A stretch of DNA of 64,000 nt, from positions 5,323,050-5,387,049 of the forward strand of contig NC_020166.2 in assembly GCF_000224145.3 (NCBI RefSeq). The letters are read 5' to 3'. Made by a program: the position numbers and the translations under genes. This DNA comes from Ciona intestinalis. Taxonomy: Eukaryota > Chordata > Ascidiacea > Phlebobranchia > Cionidae. This document shows positions 22,911 to 35,463 of this stretch, piece by piece. Every line of letters starts with the position of its first letter. Positions within the stretch are counted from its first letter, which is position 1. The notes under the pieces were generated by a model. That model was given only the letters and a program-made list of their open reading frames with translations, was not told the origin of the DNA and made no database searches.

Positions 22911-25900
22911 ATGGAAATTGTGGCACCGCATAACGGCCATGGACTTTTGAATGAAAACAAATATATTCGTGATGGTTCGAAAACTGTGCTAAACGAAAAG
23001 AATTTTGATGGAATAGACTGCGACTACGTCACGCCTAACAACTTGCACAGCACAGTCAATGACGATGCATTCGAAATCGGGAAACGATTCAATCCTAAGC
23101 AAACAGAACCTGCTACCGGCACGGTCGAGCCCAAACAGGATAACGACGTCATATCAAATAAATTAGGAACAGAAAGCAGGGATGTGGCGCAGAAGGTTGA
23201 GGTAAAAGTTACTTTGCCCACCTTTGAAATTGAACACTTTCCAATTCGGGCAATGCCACCTATCAATAACACGTTTCCGAAATCGAGTGGTTGTTGTTGC
23301 AACTGTCACTGCGGCTCCTCGCACAGGCATGAACTGGAACGAACTGACCAGTTCAGGCGAAGCATGCTACAACAGCGTAGGTCGTCCCCCAGTGTTCTAC
23401 GGCAAGGTTTTGAATTGGGGGAAAGTTTTGACCGAAGAACATGGACGTTGCCCTCCATGTTTTCCTCCCATCCTTACTGGGCTGGAAACACGAATTTAGT
23501 TATTGCTAATTCCAACAACAACTGTGCTGTGGTAAGCGACAGGACAGAAACGAACGACAGAGAAAGTGAAAGGCATGATTCGACTACCAGTGGGACACCA
23601 GAAGGTTATGGGGTCGAGTCCGGTTCACCCTCGTCCACCATTAACAAGAAGTGGCAGCTCGGAATTGTTAAAAACAAAGGCCTGCTGATGCTTGTACTAA
23701 CTTTGGTGATCATCACAATTTCAACGTTAACTGCACTCATATATTTTGGTAAGTACGTCCATTCATTTGCATCCGCCCATGAACGTATTATCATTAGCAC
23801 GCAATCATAAAGCACCCATTATATCATCCGTCTGCATATTTTATGTTCGTGGTTTCTATTCAAAGATTGCATTCAAATTCACGAATTATATGCAAGAATT
23901 CATGTGTATAACACTAAACAATACTGGTATGCTGCATGGCTAAAATAGCGAACATCGCGACGATAATTGCGTAGATAGCTATCCACGACTGGTATTTCCC
24001 GACTCGAACAACCAGTACCGACTCCCGCCGTCGCAGAAACGAAAACAGATATCGCTTGAAGTCGTGAACTTTTTAACACGGTATTATTGCAGGCGTAAAT
24101 TTTGCCGTCTTTAACCACGCAGGAAAATACGGCTTTCGGAAAGGAAAGCGTGTTGTGACGACGAAGCTTTTCGCTGTGACTCGCAATTTATGTAAATTAT
24201 TGCCATAACCACAGTGCGAGGGTGATTACATTGTTGCTAATAACACAGAAATCAATACGTTTACATTTACCATAATGAAATTTTATTCTCGTTCTATGAT
24301 TTGGTAATAGTTACTGTAATTAGAAACCGATTTAGATAATAAACAAATCCTTAATTACGCCGGCGACGTGCGTGAATTAAACTACATTAAAAGAAATTAA
24401 ATCGCAGCTAGTTTGGGCAGTTTTACCGCAATGAAATAAACTGTGAGTTGAAAGTAAAGGGTTTGAACTTTTAACCATACAGTCGGTTTTGAGGTACATT
24501 GGTTCAGCAGAAGGACAATAAATTGTGATTTTCAGAGTAGACTCCTGACGGGTTTAATTGACAAGCGCCTCGCCACTTTAGCTTATAATTATCGCATTTG
24601 AACTACGCTGTTCATAACCCCAGGCGCCCGTAACAGAGTGTCGTAAATAAAATAATAAGGAACCGTCTGTGACGCGCATTCGGCGGCAAATTACGGGTCC
24701 GAGCCGACAGCCCAACATCGTCAAGCATAATTACCGATCCAAGGTCCTATAATTGCTAGTCTGATGGTGGAGAACGGTGTATTACGTTTTGTCGACTGAG
24801 CCGATTGCGAACAAACGATTTGTGGCTGATTCCTCCGAGGCCTTTGTTTTCGAGGCTTCTGTTTTCGAAGCCTCTGTTAACCTCTATTATCGTGTATAGC
24901 GTAACTACATATCTTTTGACACAGAATGGGCCTCTGTATTTTAATAAGCATTATCGCAATATGTGGCTTCGTGCAAAACGATTTTCCGTCAAAAATGTCG
25001 TTTATAAAATTCCATGGGTTACCCTAAATACATTGATCGAGGTTTTTAACATATTGATAATACTAAAAGCATGCTACTTGATATTAATTACGATGCACAC
25101 AACGGTGATTTACTGAAAAGTTTGATTTCTTCAATGTTAAACCAGTGAAACATAAAAAGACAAATTGAGAATTTATATTGCCCAAGTAACTGAAACACGC
25201 ATTCTAATTCCTACCTATCACGTACAATCTCAAACCGTCTTCGTATTAAATAACTTAACGCGGATCTGCCTATGACGTCACATACATCACATGACGTCGC
25301 ACAATCTATTCCGGGCGACTTCATTTTAGCTTCACAAGAAATATTTACCGAGGAGAAACGAACACATGCTGTAATTACCTACGCAGTAAAGATTACTCTT
25401 TATGTACCGTGATAATGTCACGGGCAAAACGAAAACTTTTTTATCCGGTTTTAGCGACAACTGTTTAAAATAACAACGAATATCACGTGCAAGTTGCAAT
25501 CAATTCATATAGTTAAACCACAATTCTCGCGTAACAAATAGCTGTAAGCATAGAAAGGAAACAGCAGTCTTGCAAACTATAAGCCACGGTTTAAAATTTC
25601 ACAATGCAAAGTTTATATTATTTTCTTTTGTTATGTCATACACGTTTCTTATATTGGCCAACGAATATTTTATAGTCGTGCTTGGAAATCGTTCAGGATT
25701 CAACCATGGTAAGTTGGCTTCGGGGACATTATGTAACTGGTTATAGCAAACTGCATGACGTTTGATTGCATGTGTTGTTAACTTTAAATTAAAATCAGCA
25801 CGTGCGTAAGTTGTGTAATACTGTAATTGGTCGGAATATTAACGAACTTATGGTTCCATGAAGCATCAGGCCACTTCATTGCATGTCCCTTCATTGCTTT

Positions 25901-28900
25901 TACTCACAGTATTAACACTTGATAATTACTAAATCAGTATTTCATTTGAACAGCTATCAGTAATCGCTTTTTAATAAGGCCATGTTAAAGCATAGGCGCT
26001 TTTAGAACGATGGAGCAGAAGTTTATGTACCTTAAATCAGCATTATGTGTGAGCACGCCTTTGATTATCGTTCAGTTAATCTACAAACATAACGACCTTA
26101 CCTATATGACTAACCGCATGTCGTGCAATGGACAAATAATGTCGGTGTTTATAAGTTGTGGAGATATAAGCAAGCGTGCATAATTTAAAATATTTGACAT
26201 GCACATTTCTTATTTACAGGCGTGACATCTACACCTTCAAACATAAGTGTTCCTAAGGTACCAATCGTGGACATCAAGCTTAATCAAAGTAAGATGTAAC
26301 GTTAAAATATTAACCATAGTAGGCAACAAAATCTAGGTTCTGGCTCTGCCAATTTAATCCATGATCCAAATATTTTGGTTTACGATTTTCGATTCAAATA
26401 CAGCTGATAAGATTTGACATCAAAGCTGGGTGTACGTTATTTTTCCATACCGTGTTATCTCTGGTTACCACAACACGGTTTTTCGCTCAGAACCGTAATT
26501 CCCATAACGAAAGAGTTCAACATTTTCCCCTTATATGATTGAAGTGGCATACCACATGCATGGTGTAAACATACATGAATAAAAGCACGATACAGTTTTT
26601 TTTATAGACCAACACATATATGATTAAAATAAGGACTAAACCCTCGAAATACGTATCACGGATTAGTCCAATAGAGGAACTGTTAGATCGGAATTATCCT
26701 CTTAACTGGTAGTCTGTAAATATTGACACAACTCCGACAGTTTTAATAATTTGGGGTGAAAGTTTTGAAAGCGATGTCACGCTTTCACCCTTACAGTTTA
26801 AAGTACTGGATAAATGTTTCGTCTACTAAGCTTAAATAGGTTGCAGGTAAATGGCTGCGAGGCGTACTGTATAGCATCATGAACCTTATTGGATCACTCT
26901 TGATTTGGAAAAAGCAAATTTTGGCGCTAGTTGTTAACCAAGTAGTTATTATTGGGAATGTAAACCACGAATAAGCTAAAATCGATAAACAGGCGATTTT
27001 TTAATGGTTATAAATTTAAAATTATACATACCCGCCTTACTAAGTAGCATTATAACAAACTTGCTCCCATTTCCCCAGCGCTAGTATGCGGAGTATTTCC
27101 GCAGCAATATCTTCCTTCGAGAAGCGTTCAAGGTCGTTCTAGCAACATAAACACAGGTTTCCAATTTAATCCAATGATGCCTGAGAATGATACAAGAACT
27201 AACGTTACCGGTCGAGTCACTGGTTCTACACCAGCCAGTATATTGCAGTACCCGTGGCAGGTATGTCTAGTTAAATGAATGAACGTTTTGATTTTGTTTT
27301 ATTTATATTCTAACAAACGTTATATGACATATTATGGGTTTTCTTAGTTTTGCTTTGGGAATTTTGAAAACCATTTAATTTGTCCTGTTTATTTTAATCC
27401 TTTGTTGTAATACAAAATAGGATTCCGTTACAATTAATCAGAAAAATTAGGCGTACTAAAAATGGGACTAACGGTGTTGGCAGGTAGAATGTTGTAAACA
27501 GCATTTTGCGGGAGTGCGAAATGTTAATAAATGATGCTGCCCTTTGGAATGGGTGAAGGTTAAATACGTCACATAGTTTGTCAAACACAGATGTACTGGA
27601 CAGTATTGATTTAACATTCTCTGCGACATACACTAAAAAAATGAAATACTATATATGCGCGTGAATAAACATTTCGGTTGCGCCATGTCCACGGCATGTT
27701 GTTGTACATATATAGGTTAAATATACATTATAAAGTACCATTTAAAGTTCAGTACATTTGTTAACTGTAAGTTAGAGTTGAAACATACAAAACATAAACC
27801 GCGATTAAAGCCTGAAGAATTCGTGATTCATTTCTGGTGTGAACAAATGCTTGAAGTTCATCCAAAACGGACGTTGTGTGTTTAGTGACTTAAAGATTAC
27901 TTAGAAGTACACAAAAATAATAAACCAACGATCAATTATCCAAGGTTTTGAAGCACTTTTGGTTCATTGAAGCCGAAGTGGCGTGTAAGCAGTTGCAGGG
28001 TTTTACGAAATTAAGCGCTGTGTAATAACATTTACTGCGTGGTCATTTCGGGGTGATACAATTTTAGAAAATCAATTGTGGCCATGGTGGAGACTGTATT
28101 TTGCTCGCAGACGACATCTAGCGACGTTAGCCCAACACCGCATATTGCTAACTTTCAGCAACCACTGAATCGCATGCTCTCTGTCGAGCCACGAGTGATG
28201 GGTGGCCAAGACTCCCAAGTTGGGAGGTTCCTTTGGCAGGTAGGAGCTGACGTGGGTCATACCAGAACTTCCTTCATCACTTTTATCAAACTAATAGAAG
28301 TTTCAGCACAGCGATTGACGCAATAACTTTTACACTGAACGCCAACTTCCAAATTCCTGCACGTTGATATGTTTAGCATGCGTCTGTACTTTAATGGTGA
28401 ACGCTAAACGGAAAACAATCCCAATGTACCTGGTTGAACGTGGTGACCATTTTATCAGATGTTTCGTCTTTACATACCAGCGATTGCGTGTATACATAAG
28501 CGCACCAAAATAAATATACACGGATAAACGAGGATACACAACGAAATCGACCGATAATGCATACTCCCGTTAACAAAAGGTTTTAACTCGGAGATAGCAT
28601 CAACATGCAACACGCATGGTTCGGCTTCCTGGAAAATGTATGGGCACGTCAGCACGCATCCAACAGATAGTATCATAATCTTTTACATCACTGTACTGTA
28701 ATAACCGTATCTTGACTTAATCTTAGCGGGCAGTATACCGAAAACAACAAACTCGTTTTCTTTGACAGCAGCCTGTCTCAAAAGGATTCTTGTTATGTAA
28801 AGTGCTTTGACACATTTCAAGGTGGCCTTGAATGCACTGCTGTACATGCTTGCTTGTGGTGTGTAATGCGTTATAGGTTTATTAAATGCGCCCGAGATAC

Positions 28901-30800
28901 CCACATTTGCATGCGCTTATGTTTGGCTGATCTGCACTTACTGTTGACATTTTCTGTTAAACAACGTCTCAATACTAACACCCAAGTTAAATTAACATAG
29001 ATATTCTTAATTTACTTTAGGTTAGCCTGTGGGCAGAAGGACGAGGAATGACCTGCGGCGGTTCTATTATTCTTAAGAACTGGATACTGACGGCAGCTCA
29101 TTGCACAGCAGCGTAAGTTACATAAATTGGAATCCACCATTGTAAATAATTTCTGTTTCCCGTATGCAGAAAACCAAGAGCCTCATCCTGGACAGCTTAT
29201 GTTGGTATGTCTGCATTGTCCCTTAAAGACAACAGTCCAGCACAGAAGCGAGAAATCTCCCAAATTATCCAGAATAGTTTATATGATGACATCACCTACG
29301 ACTACGATGTCAGTCTTATGAAAGTAAGACGTTTTAATATTTTATAAAATAAGGAGATAGCTGGAAATTGGGGCTGGTGTTGATGTGACGTGGAATGCAA
29401 TTGTGCGATAAATATTAATAGATGCCACGTCTGAACTAGCATTAAAATTGTTTTCTTTTTTAGCTAAAGAGTGACCTCGTATTCAATGACTACGTCCAGC
29501 CAATTTGCCTACCTCCTCCAAACCATGTATTCCCTTCCGGAATGCCGTGTTATGTCAGCGGTTGGGGAGAGCTTGACGATTCAGGTTCGCTTTAAATCTC
29601 GTATCCTCTGTTGAAACCAAAATTATGTTTGTGGTTGCTCAACTAATATGAGTAATGGTGCTATCAAGGCCATCATATATAAGTCCTTAAGCACTATAGA
29701 TTTATTAATATCTCAGGTCATGCGTGTTTGGTTGTTTTTTAGTATACAGCACTGCACAACATTATTAAAATGAGATGTCGGTTTGGGCATTTTCACATTT
29801 ACATAAAACAATGATTTTTCAGGTAATTCTCCTCATCCTGATGTTTTACAACATGCGCAAATAGATATCATCGGCAACGAAACTTGTTCAAGGCCTGATT
29901 GGCTGCAAAATTTGTTGACAAGCCGAATGCTATGCGCTGGAAAAATTGAAGGGAAAAAAGATGCATGTCAGGTGTTTATTACCCCATTTAAAAGCTTTCA
30001 AAATCATTTTGTTGTATTTAAAAACAAATAATTCTAGGGAGATTCCGGTGGCCCTCTGTCATGCTATGTGCCAGACGAAGGCGTTTGGATGTTGGCCGGA
30101 AGTGTAAGCTGGGGAATCGGTTGCGGCCAGCCGAAATTACCTGGTGTATACGCACGTATGACTTTCTTCACTGAATGGATTTGGAGAAGCATTGGTAAGG
30201 TCAAGGAGTTATAACAACACAGTCTGTTTTAAATGTTTGTGGTGGCCGAGACCGGAATTTAGTGTATATAATCGTAGGTTTTGTAACGGACGCCAAGAAA
30301 TAAATTTGGTGTTTTAAAGCGCTTCAGACTTGACTGAAAGAAGTTTCGATGATAGGTTCCTTCGTGAAATAACAAATCGTTCCTTCGTAACCATTACCCT
30401 TTCACTGTCTTGAACTATAATCAATAGCAGGCGCCCTCAGTGATTATGCAGATCTTGTGGCACGTATTCGTGATCAACGAACGTATGATTAACATGCCCG
30501 GAGAGCTTACTGTTGTGAGATTACATTGTCTTCAGAAAATAACATTTTGTTAGCGACAATTTAACCTTAGAGACCTTCGCAATTTAACCCGATTGAAAAA
30601 GGGCTCATATATGTCCGTGGTATGCGACACTATACCGTACGAGATTTACTTAAAGAAGTTTCAAAATTTATAATGTCGTCGTGCTATACCACTACAAGGA
30701 ATTGTCTTGTACCAACGCAAATGTTGTGTAGATTGTTTTCAACGCCCAACTTCTAACTTGACAATTTGTTTCAGCTCAAAACGACCAATCAGTGGTTTAA
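22911..30800 (+). CDS. Type II transmembrane trypsin-like serine protease
   Basis: Exons 22911-23748, 26220-26288, 27079-27260, 29021-29112, 29170-29323, 29464-29584, 29823-29971, 30038-30194 and 30775-30800 join in phase to 595 codons. Residues 1-255 are a cytosolic region with a cysteine cluster (GCCCNCHCG, residues 127-135). One membrane helix follows (about 256-278, [20 protein letters not shown]), then a short stem with no LDLa, SRCR or SEA domain seen. The stem cysteine in TLVCGVF could tether the pro-region. The activation site is GR|VTGS. The peptidase S1 domain shows LTAAHC (His57), YDYDVSLM (Asp102) and DACQGDSGGP (Ser195), with Asp189 giving trypsin-like specificity. The type II topology recalls hepsin/TMPRSS enzymes; orthology is not settled. 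Alternative first, internal and last exons are listed separately. Confidence 0.85.
25273..25300. promoter_or_regulatory. Paired CRE-like sites in protease intron 1
   Basis: A perfect TGACGTCA at 25273 and a second TGACGTC at 25294 lie about 340-360 bp upstream of the possible alternative first exon at 25633. This fits an internal promoter but is weak on its own. Confidence 0.25.
25633..25708 (+). CDS. Possible alternative first exon of the protease
   Basis: ATG at 25633 opens [20 protein letters not shown], a hydrophobic N-terminus resembling a signal peptide or anchor. The exon ends CCATG|GTAAGT in phase 1, exactly what the stem exon at 26220 needs. Used as a first exon, it would replace the cytosolic region and membrane helix with a short leader and yield a secreted or shortened protease. 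The evidence is phase, donor quality and hydrophobicity only; chance cannot be excluded. Confidence 0.35.
28111..28239 (+). CDS. Cassette exon with a second zymogen activation site
   Basis: It has a good acceptor (ATTTTGCTCGCAG) and donor (TGGCAG|GTAGGA), is open throughout at 43 codons, and is phase 0 on both sides. Its end, [18 protein letters not shown], parallels the end of exon 27079-27260, [17 protein letters not shown]. Both lead into VSLWAEG of the next exon. VMGG is nearer than VTGS to the canonical IVGG start of S1 proteases. Since 27079-27260 also ends in phase 0, this exon can be added in frame. It cannot directly follow the phase 1 stem exon, so straight replacement does not work with this acceptor. 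Confidence 0.6.
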
Positions 30801-33663
30801 ACGGAAGGATGACACGCCAAGTAAGCAATATACATCACATCGTATCAGGGTCTGGTAGAGTTTACAAAACGACAACTAGAGTTTTCTTGCTTGATCAACG
30901 TACGCCTGTCGCCTTCCAAAAGACAATTTTTCATCGTCAGGATTTGATATCATGGATTTACTCGTTATCAGATCTCCCTGTTTCCCAGTTGCCTATTAAG
31001 ATTTTTAAATTAAGCACTGTGGCTATTTTTCTCTTCTTAAAAATTCACTTGCCGTCGCACTATTTAAATTGTGAAACTAGAGTATCAATTAATAATGATT
31101 TTAGGCTTTACTCATAAATGTTTGGATCTTCACCTCTCATTGAAATATACAACTCGTAAAACGGGAAACCCTTTTATATAGAATCCAGTCATGCCAGTTT
31201 TACACCACTTAGTAATCGAATACATTGGCTGAAGCTAAAAGGGTCAAGAAACGATATACCAAAGTTTGCAGTTGCCTTAACTATAACTAACTGTTTGATA
31301 CGGGGTGGTGCAACGCTGCTACTTTTGTGGGCATATCTAGCGTTAGGCAAGACACTTAACCCAGTTATCTCTTATGGATTGTTTAAATTGTTAGTCATAC
31401 AACCTTCCCTAAATGCACAAACACAGTCACATATGCGGTAACTCAGTGGGCACGGAATGGAACAGACCACTTTTAACTACTGTTGCATCGTTATGCGTAA
31501 TATGCGAGGATACATTTGGTACATTTAGTTAGAACCAGAGTCGTAAAAACACCGAGTAGTCCAACTGCCGTCTTTGTGTGTTCAAAATAGAGCAAAAGCG
31601 GTGACTTTCGCAATGAATTTAAACGAACTTGTTGAGTTTTATTTGCGATTTCCTTTTGTGGAAAGGCGTAAAACAGCTTCTATTTACATTACCAAACATT
31701 TTTTTGAAAAAACATATAAATTTACCCCCATTAAATGACTAAAATGTCACAAATCAACCGCTTCTAATTCCATTTTTTGACTTTTTTTGATACAGAAAAC
31801 AAATAACACTTGTTTTTTACACTTTTCAACCTTTAAATTTGTTTTTAGACTCAAGTTTTTCTCTAATTTACCGAAAAACATGCATTTTCCCTATACCTAC
31901 TGTGTTATTTTGGAAACAAGATGGCGTTCAATTTGTCTTTTACGTAACAATGGGTTGGACTACTCGGTATTTCTATGGCTCTGGTTAGAACAAGTTAGAA
32001 GTCGCCGTTAGCATTTTGGAATTATGACTGCTTTAAAACCCCGAGCCATGGCGCCCTCTATATCCATTCCCCACCGCGCCCTCATAAAAATGCTATACTT
32101 ATTGAAACACGTATTTTCGTTGTAACGAGTAAACTTTGATGCGTGACGCGTGTTGTGGATTGTTTACTTTTTTAGGATTTTTCTGAATGATCAAAATTTC
32201 CACGCAAGCATGGTTGGTAGTCTGGTAGAGTGGTAGATATGGGGGTTATTGGTTAGTGGGCACACTGGGCAGGGGTAAGTAGTTATACGGATTAGTAGAG
32301 TAAGAGAGAAAGAGATTGAAACTTATCCTAGCGTTGCCGGAAAACGACAATCGTTATAACACGGGTGTTCATACACCTCGTTCAGCTTACGAGTTACCAT
32401 GTATCTTACTTTGTGGGTGATTTTTTCATTTTTTTACGTACGACTGATAATTTGGAAAACTTATTAGTGACCACTGTCTAATGGGTTGAAGCAATTGCTG
32501 TTAAGCGTTTTACCCAAGGACACATACATCCATATAATGGTAGCAGTTAGCACCAAGGTGATCCTAGAATGCAGATATTATAGCGGCCATTTTCGATACC
32601 TTCTACTGGTGCTACCAACCTAAAATTTGGACACTGTACTAACTAGACCCCAGCGGTATTGAATCTAAAATGAAAAATTAAAATTCTAAAAAATATTAAT
32701 TATGAATATTAATATTCGCCATAAAAACATATTTATAGAATTTTCGCACGAACCAGCTTTGAATATGTTATAGCGCTACGTAATAGCTAAAAAATGAAAT
32801 ATTAATTTCTTAAAAAAAATGCGGGCTTGGGTTCAGAATACAAAAAAGTATGGTCATATCTTTAATCCCTTGTTCATATATTTTATTTGCACGAACGCAA
32901 AAATTATACATGTTATCAAAAATAATATAATGAACAGTAAATGCGTACATTTAAATGTGATGTTTTGAATTTAAATACAGTCTTCGACTGTCGCATCATT
33001 TACTTTATCCTGTCGCTGTCGAATCATTTACTATTAAAGTAAAACTAATAACTATTTTTAGCTGAAATACATTTCGGTACAAACTGAAGAGTACAAATAA
33101 TTGACAGCACATATTACTTGTCCTACCTTTACTCCAGATATCAGCGGACAGCCACTGTTACAGGCATTTGGCTGCGAGTTAATGTTGATATAAACCATGG
33201 AATTATTGAATTGGATTCGGATATCTGTGGGATTTCAATGTTCTCCTGTGGTCAAGATGTTCACGTAACGGATTTGTGATTTCCTTTCGTCATAAAATAA
33301 ATCTCAGGTTCTCGGCAGCAACAATCAACAACTAACCTACAAGATTCTACATCAACAAAAAAGAAAATTTAATTGTGAAATTTTAAAGCTTCGTCATGTA
33401 AATGCTACAACGAAAGAAAAGTGTCTGCGAGATCGGTATATGGTGGAGTCAAAGTTATTTTATTGATGGACTGAAGATAAATAAGGTTACTTAATCAAGA
33501 TACAGAGACCTATAAACACTTTAAACTATAGATGAACTATATATACGAAGATGTACAAAAGCAAGTGTTCAAAGTACGTGTGCTAGATAATACAAAATAA
33601 CACGTGATACGACTGTAACTCAAAACACCCAACACATAAATATAATATTAGACTTTATCTCTT
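30801..33663. other. Intergenic region between the protease and C6orf62
   Basis: No supported gene. An open frame at 30707-31117 overlaps the last protease exon but in a different frame and without family resemblance. A long dispersed repeat (about 32310-32620) lies here. Many ATs and short low-complexity tracts occur at 32640-33000. Confidence 0.5.
32310..32620 (+). repeat. Dispersed repeat, copy 3 (longest)
   Basis: It has the block order of 470-760: GCCGGAAAACGACAATCG, CACGGGTGTTCATAC, AGCTTACGAGTTACC, TTACTTTGTGGGTGATT, then TTACCCAAGGACACATAC and TAATGGTAGCAG. Adjacent GGTTAGTGG tracts (32238-32290) resemble the minisatellite near 41.8 kb. Confidence 0.55.
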
Positions 33664-34878
33664 ATGTTGCATATGATGAGCAACAGAAATACACGAAAGG
33701 CTGCAGTTATGCGCCGACTCAAGCACAGACTTGAAATTCAGTCTCAATCACTGGGTAAGTTTACACAATGTTTGGAATTTTGTTTTTTATATGTAGATTT
33801 TACTGCTATATAAACGGACTAAATTTGGTTTTGTAACTAATTTTGATTCTGTTAACAGCGGAGCAGTTTGATTTCCGGATGATGGTGGAGTTCTCATTTA
33901 AAGATGAAAAGAAACCAGCTGTTCTGTATGAAGCTTCACAAGTTTTTCCAGTGATGACAAATAATTTCGAGTCGAACGTTATGGAAGGAGCAAAAGTACA
34001 ACAACATATTCAGCTTTTGAATATAAATTAGTTATTGGTCTTTACTTGCGTATAAATAAGTGACAAACAACACAACATGCAAAATAAATTAAGGTAACAG
34101 CTAGAATAATTAAAATGTTTTTATAGAAAAGCCTTTACTCACTACAAAGCGGGGAGGATCTGCTGAAGATGGACGTTGTGCAGTTACATGCATCTCACTT
34201 TTACTCTGTTAATCCCTCGAACGTAAGTTTAACAACGTAATGCTTTAACTAACAGGAAGTCATGCAATCATTTGTAATACAGGCTACATCCAGCCACACA
34301 CCCCATGCAACTGATCTACTAATAGGTTTGGATAGCGATATTGATCGCATGCAATGCTCTCTTTACTCTCGTTGGAAAGGGGACAAGGACTCCTCATACA
34401 AACGTATACAACAAAAATTCCAGTTCCAATCAATGGCTTACAATGGTCAGTTGCAACAGATAAAAGCAAGCCAAAAACCTGGTAATTTATATAAAAGTTT
34501 ATTCAATATCTTATAAATTGCTAATTAACTTGGTTGATTTTAGAGTAAAAACAAAGCCTTAGTATACAGTACAAACAAGAATTGCTGACAAAAATTTGGT
34601 TGTACAATGCTAAAACTTATTTCCAATAATACCAGATGCTGTGCTCAGCAATCCTGAGCAAACCCTTTTCATCTACATTCGGAAACAGATTGGCACAAAC
34701 AAGTATTCACCTATGTACAAGCTGTCTGGGTTGTGTCTGTTCCTACCCCAGGTATGCACTGTTTTGTATTTGTTCAATAAAATAAGCTGATGACTATTAA
34801 ATATCTTTACAGTCAAACCTGTTAAACTGGGATGGATTCACATCAGACAACCTTTCTTTGTTTCAGCAGCAAAGTTAA
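33664..34878 (+). CDS. C6orf62: C6orf62 homologue
   Basis: Six exons (33664-33754, 33859-33995, 34127-34222, 34283-34481, 34636-34751, 34813-34878) join in phase to 234 codons; the human protein has 229. Recognised by AEQFDFRMMVEFSFKDEKKP, FPVMTNNFESN and MDVVQLHA, which match the human sequence motif for motif, and by the ending KLSGLCLFLPQ with LLNW. The N-terminus is basic and helical (RKAAVMRRLKHRLE). The function of this conserved family is not established to my knowledge, and no catalytic motif is visible. ATTAAA at 34912 serves as its poly(A) signal. The gene runs tail to tail into NR2C2AP with only 88 bp between stop codons. Confidence 0.9.
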
Positions 34879-34966
34879 CAGGGTAAACGAAGAAGTTAAA
34901 AGAGTTATCCAATTAAAACACACCTTGTGTTGTTGTATATAAACTGATTTATTGTACAGGTAATAG

Positions 34967-35451
34967 TTACAGTTGTGTTAAATCTAAAGAATAAATTGTC
35001 ACTCTACCAAAAAAGTCAGTTGTCTCTTTAAAATTAATCTTCACTTCATCATAGAGTTGAAGGTCAGAACTGGCAGACAATTTTAAATTAAAAGTCTGCA
35101 TAGAGTTGACATCTTCAGGATAGCAGTCCGCAGTTGCAGCTATATTTCCATCATATATCAGTTCCAAGTGGCAGTGTTTTGAGCTAAAGCCACCTTGAAA
35201 CTGCACAGATAGCTTTAAATTATGTTCCACCTGACAACTTTGTTCAAGTTTAATTTTGATCCACTGCAGATCCCCCTATGAATACAAATAGCAATTTACA
35301 TGATATATTTGGCTGGTGTAAAACTTACTTGATCAGAGTTCCAGCATGTATCCTCATTGTTGTCAAATAGATATTTCTTCCCATACTGCTTGACATCTCT
35401 GTTAAGGACAGAACTCACACGGACATTTGTTGCACTTTTAATTAGTGACAT
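34967..35451 (-). CDS. NR2C2AP: NR2C2-associated protein (TRA16), downstream operon gene
   Basis: Two exons (35451-35329, 35275-34967) join in phase 0 to 143 codons; the human protein has 139. Matching stretches are NVRVSSVLNRDVKQYGKKYL, DTCWNSDQ, QFQGGFSS, YPEDVNSMQTF and ETTDFFGRVTIY. The family has a small discoidin-like beta fold; the human protein binds and represses the orphan receptor TR4 (NR2C2). AATAAA on this strand lies at 34953-34948, 14 nt past the stop. The start ATG is only 12 nt after the TMEM234 stop on the same strand, so it very probably depends on the upstream promoter and on spliced-leader trans-splicing. Confidence 0.93.
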
Positions 35452-35453
35452 AA

Positions 35454-35463
35454 CTGTTTGAAT
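35454..35463 (-). promoter_or_regulatory. Likely trans-splice acceptor between operon genes
   Basis: On the minus strand the TMEM234 stop TAG is followed by ATTCAAACAG, then TT and the NR2C2AP ATG. The AG would serve as acceptor for the spliced leader, leaving a 2-nt 5' UTR apart from the leader. Ciona operons are known to have almost no intercistronic spacer. Confidence 0.65.

Noticed and set aside
24805-25116. 103-codon frame in protease intron 1
   Set aside because: No acceptor/donor pair in phase and no recognisable protein features; composition is that of random AT-rich intron.
28072-28326. Separate small gene starting at the ATG near 28084
   Set aside because: The only coding-like part is the activation-site exon, which joins in frame to the protease exons downstream.
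30707-31117. 136-codon frame overlapping the last protease exon
   Set aside because: It is in a different frame from the exon and resembles nothing; the short spliced terminal exon explains the acceptor.
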